From Planctomycetota bacterium (lineage in GTDB: Bacteria; Planctomycetota; UBA1135; JALUZX01): a stretch of DNA of 5,073 nt. The stretch is from assembly GCA_027011425.1 (NCBI GenBank), contig JALUZX010000832.1, forward strand, positions 1 through 5,073, in the 5' to 3' direction. Of this stretch, positions 1-4,960 are shown piece by piece. Within the stretch, counting starts at the first letter, position 1. Each line of letters opens with the position of its first letter. A program made the translations under genes and the position numbers. Below the pieces are notes generated by a model, which made no database searches, was not told the origin of the DNA, and saw only the letters and a list, made by a program, of their open reading frames with translations.

Positions 1-124
1 AGGGAAGGGTACCTCTACTTTCCCTCGGGGGAAAGGGGGGTGGAAGGGGGATGAGGAGGTTCATCCTCTTCCCGGTCCGGGAACAGTCGGGAAAAACCGG
101 AAAGGAGTCCTACGCCCTTGGGAA

Positions 125-172
125 TCGTAAAAGAAGGCGTCGTCTTATCTCGTAAAAGGAGGTGTCGTTTGA
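125..172. repeat. Two-copy tandem repeat, 25-bp period
   Basis: Positions 125-147 and 150-172 match at 19 of 23 bases. Both read TCGTAAAAG, then a purine-rich stretch, then a GTCGT core. The period is 25 bp with a 2-bp spacer. In the other orientation each unit reads as a pyrimidine-rich stretch followed by CTTTTACGA. The units lie outside any supported gene. I believe similar CGTAAAAG-type tandem units occur in bacterial intergenic DNA near small transposases, but that is recollection rather than a search result, and no transposase is visible here. Confidence 0.6.
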
Positions 173-212
173 CCCTTGTGGGACGTGGTGGGGGCGGGAC
201 TGACCGGACTGG

Positions 213-253
213 TTTGGGGCCCGAGCCTGGCGCACCACTTGAAAAGGGCCCAG
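213..253 (+). repeat. Dispersed direct repeat, copy 1 (partner at 1888-1928)
   Basis: This 41-bp segment aligns without gaps to 1888-1928, with 34 identical bases. The core 229-253 matches 1904-1928 at 23 of 25, including 15 exact bases (GGCGCACCACTTGAA). It is in the same orientation as its partner, about 1.7 kb away, and both lie just beyond the 3' end of a minus-strand gene. A 15-base exact match plus extended similarity is unlikely by chance in a 5-kb window. The CACTTGAAAAGGG-type wording resembles terminal repeats of IS21-family elements as I remember them. No istA/istB genes are present, so a decayed insertion-sequence end or a small non-autonomous repeat is only an inference. Confidence 0.6.
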
Positions 254-326
254 ATTGGCGGACGCGACAAATGTCTTGTCAAGGCCGGGACTGGGTGGAT
301 GCGTCCGGACTGCCCCCCCGGCGGGA

Positions 327-608
327 TCATCCGAAGTTGTAGTGCTTGCGCACGGGCTGGTGGATGGTCCAGGTGCACTTGAGGCCCCTGGGGAAGACCA
401 CGTAGTCCCCGGCCTGGATCTCCACGGGCTCTCCCCCGCCCTCGGGGGTGACCGTCACCTTGCCCTCCAGGAGGTAGCAGGTCTCCCGGGTGTCGTACTC
501 CCAGGGGAAGGTGGCGGCTTCGTGGGTCCAGATGGGCCACTGGAAGACCCCTTGGGCCTCCAGCTCTTCCTTGCTCTTTTTCTCCACCCGGATGGTGTTC
601 TCAGCCAT
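327..608 (-). CDS. Small single-domain cupin protein (Cupin_3/DUF861-like)
   Basis: A 93-residue protein consisting almost wholly of one cupin beta-barrel. The block around W36-E37-Y38, E42-T-C-Y-L-L-E-G49 and G67-D-Y-V-V-F-P73-R-G75-L-K-C78-T-W80, ending in V86-R-K-H-Y90, is typical of the Cupin_3/DUF861 family. That family includes small Thermotoga proteins and is related to the ureidoglycine aminohydrolase cupin domain. Length (about 90 residues) fits. E42-x6-G49 of cupin motif 1 is kept, but the paired histidines of motif 1 and the histidine of motif 2 are absent (C78 sits near the latter), so classical three-His metal binding is not expected. The start at 608 has AGGAGG five bases upstream; an in-frame extension to 644 lacks such support. 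The substrate is unknown. The gene is divergent from the iron-transport gene, and shared regulation is possible but unproven. Confidence 0.88.
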   Translation of the reverse strand: MAENTIRVEKKSKEELEAQGVFQWPIWTHEAATFPWEYDTRETCYLLEGKVTVTPEGGGEPVEIQAGDYVVFPRGLKCTWTIHQPVRKHYNFG

Positions 609-613
609 GGATT

Positions 614-619
614 CCTCCT
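614..619 (-). promoter_or_regulatory. Ribosome binding site of the cupin gene
   Basis: Consensus AGGAGG on the minus strand with a 5-base spacer to ATG 608-606. It fixes the start at MAENTIRV rather than the longer in-frame start 12 codons upstream. Confidence 0.85.
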
Positions 620-756
620 GTCTTCTTGGGAGAAAGGGATTCAACCTGCTTGGAGGGGGCTACCCTCAGGCCGCCTGGATTGCAAGTCCCAGGGCTCTCT
701 CTTGCGTAGCCTTCCCCCGCCCCCCACGATCGCCGTCGCAATCCTGGATCGCTCCG

Positions 757-762
757 AGGAGG
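757..762 (+). promoter_or_regulatory. Ribosome binding site of the ferritin-like/VIT gene
   Basis: Perfect AGGAGG, six bases before ATG 769-771. It decides the start at MTEAKIAD. The frame stays open upstream to about 490, but that part has no family resemblance and overlaps the cupin gene antisense. Confidence 0.88.
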
Positions 763-768
763 CACGCC

Positions 769-1653
769 ATGACGGAGGCGAAGATCGCGGACCTTCTGCC
801 CCGGGTCCGCCGGGTCCAGCAGGCCGAGATCACCGAATGCGAGATCTACCGGCGCCTGGCCCGGAGGGCCCGGAGCGCCAAGAACAGGGAGATCCTGGAG
901 AGGATCGCCGGCGACGAGAAACGCCACTACGACTTCTGGAGGGAACAGACGGGGGAGGCCCGGGAGCCGAAGCGCCTCCAGGTCCTTGCCTACACCCTCA
1001 TGGGGAGGTTCCTGGGGCTCACCTTCGCCCTCAAGCTCATGGAAAGGGGCGAGGATTTCGCCCAGAAGGAATACGAGAGGCTCAAGGCCGTCGACGGCGT
1101 GGAACGGATCCTCCAGGAGGAAGAGGCCCACGAGAAGGAACTCCTGGACCTGCTCCACGACGAGCCCCTCCAATACGCGGGCTCCATCGTGCTCGGCCTC
1201 AACGACGCCCTGGTGGAGCTGACGGGCGCCCTGGCGGGGTTCACCCTGGCCCTGGCGGATGGGCGGGTCGTGGCCGTGGCGGGGTTGGTCACGGGGATCG
1301 CCGCCTCCCTTTCCATGGCCGCCTCGGAGTATCTCTCCTCCAAGTCCGAGACGGACCGGCCCGCCTCGAAAAACCCCTTCAAGTCGGCCCTGTATACGGG
1401 AGGGGCCTACGTGGGCGTCGTGATCTTTCTTATTCTTCCCTTCTTCCTTCTCTCGCCTGTCTTCCTGGCCCTGGGGGTGACCCTGGCCCTGGCGGTGGGG
1501 ATCATCGCCGCCTTCACCTTCTACTTGAGCGTGGCCAAGGACCTGGCCTTCAAGCCCCGCTTCCTGGAAATGGCGGCCATCAGCCTGGGCGTGGCGGCCG
1601 TGAGCTTCGGCATCGGTTGGCTCGCCCGGGGCCTTCTGGGCGTGGAGGTGTGA
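769..1653 (+). CDS. Membrane-bound ferritin: N-terminal ferritin-like domain fused to VIT1/CCC1 iron transporter domain (MbfA-like)
   Basis: A 294-residue fusion. Residues 1-130 form a rubrerythrin/ferritin-like four-helix domain with two matched half-sites: E20...Y27 with E50-x-x-H53, and E95...Y102 with E118-x-x-H121. These are the expected diiron ligands. Residues about 137-294 form a VIT1/CCC1 domain with around five membrane segments (about 138-162, 167-190, 208-228, 230-254, 266-290). Family signatures are G143-L-N-D146 in the first segment and S182-M-A-A-S-E187-Y-L-S in the second. Characterised rhizobial MbfA proteins with this architecture export iron from the cytoplasm and protect against iron and peroxide stress; VIT proteins move Fe2+/Mn2+. 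I infer that the cytosolic domain oxidises or senses iron and the membrane domain exports it. The gene stands alone, divergent from the cupin gene and convergent with the glycosyltransferase gene. Iron specificity over manganese is not proven. Confidence 0.93.
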   Translation: MTEAKIADLLPRVRRVQQAEITECEIYRRLARRARSAKNREILERIAGDEKRHYDFWREQTGEAREPKRLQVLAYTLMGRFLGLTFALKLMERGEDFAQKEYERLKAVDGVERILQEEEAHEKELLDLLHDEPLQYAGSIVLGLNDALVELTGALAGFTLALADGRVVAVAGLVTGIAASLSMAASEYLSSKSETDRPASKNPFKSALYTGGAYVGVVIFLILPFFLLSPVFLALGVTLALAVGIIAAFTFYLSVAKDLAFKPRFLEMAAISLGVAAVSFGIGWLARGLLGVEV

Positions 1654-1783
1654 GGGGAGCAGGGGATATTTGGGTCTTTCCTCAAAACCTTTGGGACAGG
1701 TGAATTCCGTTGAAGGTTCCGCGGTGGGCCTTCAGCCGGGATCGGCTGGCTCGGGTTCCGGCTGGGGCCCGCCCCGCCTCCTC

Positions 1784-1835
1784 CCCTCGCCGCGCCGCCC
1801 CCTCCGAGGGAGGGTGCGGGGCGGCGCGGCGAGGG
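1784..1835. terminator. Large GC hairpin with 18-bp perfect stem, possible bidirectional transcription barrier
   Basis: The left arm 1784-1801 (CCCTCGCCGCGCCGCCCC) is the exact reverse complement of the right arm 1818-1835. The 16-base loop can itself fold through CTCC (1802-1805) with GGAG (1809-1812). The position between convergent genes suits a bidirectional terminator. However, the flanks on both strands lack a run of T, so it does not meet the classic intrinsic terminator pattern. Alternatives are a 3'-end-protecting RNA hairpin, a cruciform or a REP-like element. Confidence 0.5.
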
Positions 1836-1887
1836 TATACGGCGGGGCTGACGCCCAAGCCTCGTCTTTGAGGGCGGACTTGCCAAT

Positions 1888-1928
1888 TTTCAGGCTCGAT
1901 CCCGGCGCACCACTTGAATAGGGCACAG
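1888..1928 (+). repeat. Dispersed direct repeat, copy 2 (partner at 213-253)
   Basis: This is the partner of the element at 213-253, at 34 of 41 ungapped identity, with the best-conserved core at 1904-1928. Similarity may continue to the left with small gaps (a GGCGG-ACT stretch near 1874-1880 versus 194-201). It sits in the convergent gap beyond the glycosyltransferase stop, in the same orientation relative to that gene as copy 1 is to the cupin gene. Confidence 0.6.
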
Positions 1929-1961
1929 TTTTACGACCCATCATCTTTTGAATCGGCCCTG

Positions 1962-1993
1962 GCCTCCGCCGGAGGTGGGGCCCCACCGGAGGC
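1962..1993 (-). terminator. GC palindrome downstream of the glycosyltransferase gene, possible terminator
   Basis: A central self-complementary core GGTGGGGCCCCACC (1974-1987) is flanked by GCCTCCG (1962-1968) and CGGAGGC (1987-1993), which can pair as an outer stem. It begins 36 bases beyond the glycosyltransferase stop codon on the minus strand. No T-run follows on that strand, so termination would have to be U-tract-independent or Rho-assisted. Confidence 0.35.
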
Positions 1994-2029
1994 GGGGGAA
2001 AACCCAAGACCCACATCGACCTTCCTTAT

Positions 2030-3625
2030 TTATCTGTAGACCTCGGTCATCTGGCGGGCGCGGACGGTCCAGTCGTAGCGCTCTTTGGCGATGCGGGCCA
2101 GGTCGGGGCCGGGGTGGCGGGCTTCCAGGCGGGTGAGGAGGCGGGCGGTCTTCCGGGTGATGGCCCGGATCCGTTCCCCCGGGGAGAGGGGAAGGCGAAG
2201 GTCGCCGGTAAGTTCTTTTCCGAGGAGGGGTTCCAGCTCGTCCAGGCCTTCTTTGAAGCCGCTGAAGTCCGTGGCGGCGGGAAGGACGCCCGCCGAGAGG
2301 GATTCCATGAGCACCAGGGGGTAGGCCTCGGGAAGGAGGGAGGGGAAGAGGGCCAGGTCGGCGCAGGGAAAGAGTTTGCTCAAAAGGGAGTGGTTCATCC
2401 GGCCAAGAAAATGGACGTGCCGGGCGAGTTCGGGCCCGGCGGAGAAGAGTTCTTTTTCGCCCTTGGGATCGGAGATCCAGGCGGCCAGGTCGGTCCAGGG
2501 GCCCTGGAGGGCGGTCTCCTCCAGGTCGAACCCCCGGAGGATCAGGGTCCGGGCCAGGTCCGTCTTTCCTTCCGCCAGAGCGAAGAGGAAGGCCTCCAGG
2601 ACCTCCCGGTAGGCGCCGGATCCCACGACCAGGAGGTGGACCCGGGGATCGCGAAGGAGAAGGGAGGGCATGGCGCCGAGCAGGCTCTGGACGCCCTTGC
2701 CCGAGGTGAGGGCGCCGGCGAAAAAGAGGATCCGGGCCTCTTCCCAGGGGATGGAGTCCAGTTTCTCCAGGACGTGGGCGTCGGGGAGGCCGTGGTCGTA
2801 GGCGTTTTTGTAGTCCCCCAGGGCCTGGAGATCCCCTCTCTCCAGCCTTTCCTTGAGTTCCGCTTCCTGGGCGGGGCTCTTGCCCCCGCCGGGGGAGAGG
2901 GCATGGATCTCCCGGATCGCCCGGGGTCTTTCGCTTCGCGAAAGGGGGGCGAAAAGCTTGGTGTCCACCCCCACGCCGACGATGGGCGCCTCCAGGATCT
3001 TTTCCGAAAGTTCCGGGAAGAGGCGGGCGATCCGGTCCCGGACCTCCCGGGAGCCTGAGACCAGGCGGCGGGCCTTCTCGATCCCCTCCCGGGCATAGGG
3101 GAGGAACCGCTCGTCGCGGCGCAAGGTATATTCGATGGAGCTTCCGTGGGGATAGACGATGTAGGGGATTTTCAAGGGGGCGCAGGCCTTCGCCGCGATC
3201 CAGGGCTGGGGAAACAAGTGGTTGGCCTGGAGGATCTCCACGGGAAAGGCCTCCAGGGCCCGGCCCAGGGAGCTTGCCGAAAACTCCAGCCAGTCCCGGA
3301 GTTCGGCCTCCCCGAGATCCGTGAAGGCCTTGACCGGGCCGGGTCTCTGTTTGTCCGTCACGTAGACGGGCCGGACCTTTGGATGGTGGGGAAGGACGTG
3401 GAGGGTGAAACCCTTCTCCCCCGGGCGGTGGAAGACCTCTTTCGGGCGGCCCTCCCCGTCCCAGGAAAAGGCCCGCCGGGCCTCTTCGATCTTTTCCGGC
3501 CGGGGCTCCCGGCAGAAGACGTGGACTTCGTGTCCCATGCCGGCCAGGGCCCGGCCCAGGTAGCGGGCGTATTCGTTGCTGCCCGAACCTGTCAGTTCCC
3601 AGCTGTGGAAGAGGCCGATCTTCAA
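2030..3625 (-). CDS. GT-B fold glycosyltransferase, family 4 type
   Basis: A 531-residue soluble GT4-like enzyme, expected to move a sugar from a nucleotide-sugar donor onto a glycan, lipid or small acceptor at the cytoplasmic face. The N-terminal Rossmann half (about 1-215) starts with K2-I-G-L-F and the acceptor-side loop G13-S-G-S-N-E-Y19, and carries N135-H136 and P159-H160-G161. The C-terminal half (about 296-500) has F302-A-G-A-L-T-S-G-K310-G, L332-V-V-G-S-G and the E-x7-E pair E433/E441 in P-E-A-Y-P-L-V-L-M-E-S-L-S-A-G. Unlike the usual G-R-L...K-G motif, the arginine is alanine (A305). A charged segment at about 236-295 and another at about 378-395 make it longer than the usual 350-420 residues. 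Translation starts at TTG. It lies downstream of kbl in the same direction with a likely terminator between them, so it is probably not a strict operon partner. Donor and acceptor cannot be read from the sequence. Confidence 0.9.
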   Translation of the reverse strand: MKIGLFHSWELTGSGSNEYARYLGRALAGMGHEVHVFCREPRPEKIEEARRAFSWDGEGRPKEVFHRPGEKGFTLHVLPHHPKVRPVYVTDKQRPGPVKAFTDLGEAELRDWLEFSASSLGRALEAFPVEILQANHLFPQPWIAAKACAPLKIPYIVYPHGSSIEYTLRRDERFLPYAREGIEKARRLVSGSREVRDRIARLFPELSEKILEAPIVGVGVDTKLFAPLSRSERPRAIREIHALSPGGGKSPAQEAELKERLERGDLQALGDYKNAYDHGLPDAHVLEKLDSIPWEEARILFFAGALTSGKGVQSLLGAMPSLLLRDPRVHLLVVGSGAYREVLEAFLFALAEGKTDLARTLILRGFDLEETALQGPWTDLAAWISDPKGEKELFSAGPELARHVHFLGRMNHSLLSKLFPCADLALFPSLLPEAYPLVLMESLSAGVLPAATDFSGFKEGLDELEPLLGKELTGDLRLPLSPGERIRAITRKTARLLTRLEARHPGPDLARIAKERYDWTVRARQMTEVYR

Positions 3626-3630
3626 GAGGA

Positions 3631-3636
3631 CTCCTT
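3631..3636 (-). promoter_or_regulatory. Ribosome binding site supporting a TTG start for the glycosyltransferase
   Basis: AAGGAG on the minus strand with a 5-base spacer to TTG at 3625-3623. The encoded start, (M)KIGLFHSWE, is exactly where GT4 proteins begin their first beta strand. The non-ATG start is therefore well supported and may moderate expression. Confidence 0.85.
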
Positions 3637-3676
3637 TTTACGGGGCCGGGCGGAAGAGGGGTTCCAGGATACGAAA

Positions 3677-3702
3677 CCGGGCGGGGAAGGGCCCCCGCCC
3701 GG
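3677..3702 (-). terminator. Hairpin after kbl, probable terminator or attenuator
   Basis: A perfect 10-bp stem (CCGGGCGGGG at 3677-3686 with CCCCGCCCGG at 3693-3702) and a 6-base loop. On the minus strand it begins 22 bases past the kbl stop and is followed by TTTCGT, a short and imperfect T-tract. It would end kbl transcripts or reduce read-through into the glycosyltransferase gene. Confidence 0.6.
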
Positions 3703-3724
3703 AAATATACAGGTGGATTGCGGA

Positions 3725-4960
3725 TTAGAGGATGCCCATCTCCTTGCCGACCTTGGTGAAGGCCTCCACGGCCTTGTCGATGTGCTCCTTCTCGTGGGCG
3801 GCCGAGAGCTGGACGCGGATCCGGGACCTGCCCTTGGGCACCACGGGGTAGGCGAAGCCGATCACGTAGATGCCCTCGTCCAGGAGCTTGTCCGCCATTC
3901 CCGTGGCCATGACCGCGTCGTTTTCGAACTTGGAGAACATGATGGGAACGATGGGATGGTCGCCGGGGAGGATGTCGAATCCGGCGGCGGTCATCTGCTC
4001 CCGGAAGTAGTGCTGGTTCCGCTCGAGCTTGTCCCTCAGCTCGGTGGACTCGGTGAGGAGATCCATGACCTTGATGGTGGCCCCCACCACCGCCGGCGCC
4101 AGGGTGTTGGAGAAGAGGTAGGGCCTGGACTTCTGGCGGAGCCACTCGATGAGTTCCTTGCGCCCGCTGGTGCAGCCCCCGGAAGCGCCTCCCAGGGCCT
4201 TGCCGAAGGTGGTGGTGATCAGGTCGATCCGGCCCATGACGTCCCTGTATTCGTGGGTGCCCCGGCCGGTCTTGCCGACGAAGCCCGTGGCGTGGGAGTC
4301 GTCCACCATGACCAGGGCGTCGTATTTGTCGGCCAGCTCGCAGATCTGGTCCAGCCTGGCGATGTCGCCGTCCATGGAGAAGACGCCGTCCGTGCAGATC
4401 ATGCGGTACTTGGCGTCCTTCGCCTGCTTGAGACAGGCCTCCAGGCCGGGGAGCTTCTTGCCGTCGTGCTCGTATTCGCCGTCCCCCATCTGGTTGTGGG
4501 CATAGACGAAACGCTGGGCCTTGCACAGCCGCACGCCGTCGATGATGGAGGCGTGGTTGAGCTGGTCGGCGATGATGGCGCTGTCCTTGCCCAGGAAGGG
4601 CTCGAAGACGCCGCCGTTGGCGTCGAAGCAGGCGGCGTAGAGGATGGTGTCCTCTGTCCCCAGGAACTTGGAGACCTTCTCCTCCAGGACCTTGTGGACC
4701 TTCTGGGTGCCGCAGATGAAGCGCACCGAGGAGAGGCCGAAGCCCCAGTCGTCCAGGGTCTGGTGGGCGGCCTTGATCAGCTCGGGATGGGAGCTGAGCC
4801 CCAGGTAGTTGTTGGCGCAGAAGTTGAGGACTTTCTTTCCCCCTTCCACCTCGATCTCGGCCCCCTGGGGAGAAACGATGATCCGCTCCTCCTTGAAGAG
4901 GCCTTGCTTCTTCATCTCCTCCATTTCACGGGTGAGGTCCTCTTTGATCTTGCCGTACAT
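3725..4960 (-). CDS. kbl: 2-amino-3-ketobutyrate CoA ligase (glycine C-acetyltransferase)
   Basis: A 411-residue PLP enzyme of the alpha-oxoamine synthase family (fold type I). It cleaves 2-amino-3-oxobutanoate with CoA to glycine and acetyl-CoA, the second step of threonine catabolism through threonine dehydrogenase, in the cytoplasm. It matches Kbl along its whole length: G20-L-F-K-E-E-R, N46-F-C-A-N-N-Y-L-G-L, S78-V-R-F-I-C-G-T, N135-H136-A-S-I-I-D-G (PLP-stacking His), D220-D-S-H223-A-T-G-F, the Schiff-base lysine K254 in T-F-G-K-A-L-G-G-A-S-G-G, and the C-terminal F369-A-Y-P-V-V-P-K-G. Recalled against E. coli Kbl (398 residues), the extra length is mostly an insertion of about a dozen residues near 157-170. 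The start is set by GGAGGT four bases upstream; the 20-codon extension to TTG 5020 is not family-like. The usual partner tdh is not downstream; it may lie beyond 5073 or elsewhere. Confidence 0.97.
   Translation of the reverse strand: MYGKIKEDLTREMEEMKKQGLFKEERIIVSPQGAEIEVEGGKKVLNFCANNYLGLSSHPELIKAAHQTLDDWGFGLSSVRFICGTQKVHKVLEEKVSKFLGTEDTILYAACFDANGGVFEPFLGKDSAIIADQLNHASIIDGVRLCKAQRFVYAHNQMGDGEYEHDGKKLPGLEACLKQAKDAKYRMICTDGVFSMDGDIARLDQICELADKYDALVMVDDSHATGFVGKTGRGTHEYRDVMGRIDLITTTFGKALGGASGGCTSGRKELIEWLRQKSRPYLFSNTLAPAVVGATIKVMDLLTESTELRDKLERNQHYFREQMTAAGFDILPGDHPIVPIMFSKFENDAVMATGMADKLLDEGIYVIGFAYPVVPKGRSRIRVQLSAAHEKEHIDKAVEAFTKVGKEMGIL

Larger units (their letters stand above)
1..326. other. 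Left-edge region without a convincing gene; repeat-bearing intergenic DNA
   Basis: No frame here gives a protein I recognise. Short open frames exist on the plus strand: one runs from the window edge to a TGA at 52-54, and one runs from ATG 51-53 to TAA 153-155 (34 codons, Arg/Lys-rich end). They are low-complexity and overlap repeats, so I do not call them genes. Visible structure includes a 7-bp hairpin at 18-35 (CTTTCCC, loop TCGG, GGGAAAG), a near-perfect palindrome at 69-83 (TTCCCGG T CCGGGAA), a 25-bp tandem repeat at 125-172, one copy of a dispersed repeat at 213-253 and a small GACAA/TTGTC inverted repeat at 266-280. The region lies downstream of the minus-strand cupin gene and looks like a graveyard of small repeats. 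Confidence 0.6.
609..768. promoter_or_regulatory. Divergent upstream region shared by the cupin and ferritin/VIT genes
   Basis: This 160-bp region must hold the promoters of both divergent genes if neither is read from further away. I see no convincing sigma-70 -35/-10 pair on either strand. A weak sigma-54-like arrangement reads toward the VIT gene: GG at 692-693, ten bases, then GC within TTGC at 702-705. It matches only the minimal invariant bases, so it is a suggestion only. An inverted repeat GGATTGC (677-683) / GCAATCC (738-744) could serve as an operator or looping pair. GATCGC occurs twice at about 729-734 and 748-753. No recognisable Fur box was found. Confidence 0.4.
1654..2029. other. 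Convergent intergenic region with hairpins and a repeat; no gene
   Basis: These 376 bases lie between the 3' ends of the plus-strand VIT gene and the minus-strand glycosyltransferase gene. I find no protein with family resemblance in any frame. In order the region holds a 6-bp hairpin at 1733-1748 (CAGCCG, loop GGAT, CGGCTG), a very strong 18-bp hairpin at 1784-1835, copy 2 of the dispersed repeat at 1888-1928 and a GC palindrome at 1962-1993. Both strands need transcription stops here, which the hairpins may provide, although neither large hairpin has a clear T-tract. Confidence 0.7.

Noticed and set aside
1..60. G-rich stretch that might form a G-quadruplex
   Set aside because: Only three strong G-runs are close together (27-31, 35-40, 46-50); a fourth requires a 17-base loop, and a local hairpin at 18-35 competes.
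255..285. TTGACA-like box on the minus strand near 278-283 as a promoter
   Set aside because: No acceptable -10 hexamer lies at the right distance and no gene follows on that strand within the window.
118..342. 74-codon plus-strand frame starting at TTG 118
   Set aside because: It runs through the tandem and dispersed repeats and into the cupin 3' end. The AAAGGAG at 101-107 is poorly spaced, and the product is low-complexity.
601..1173. 190-codon minus-strand frame opposite the ferritin-like domain
   Set aside because: It is a mirror of the real coding frame with a biased composition and no motif, and it overlaps the divergent promoter region.
255..1703. 482-codon open frame on the plus strand
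   Set aside because: It overlaps the cupin gene antisense and the VIT gene out of frame, and its product is low-complexity with no family resemblance.
2114..3058. 314-codon plus-strand frame opposite the glycosyltransferase
   Set aside because: It is antisense to a well-supported gene, Gly/Glu-rich, with no recognisable motif.
1941..4526. 861-codon open frame on the minus strand spanning the glycosyltransferase and kbl
   Set aside because: It is an alternative frame over two clear genes. The product is Pro/Arg/Gly-rich without domains, as expected from out-of-frame reading of GC-rich codons.
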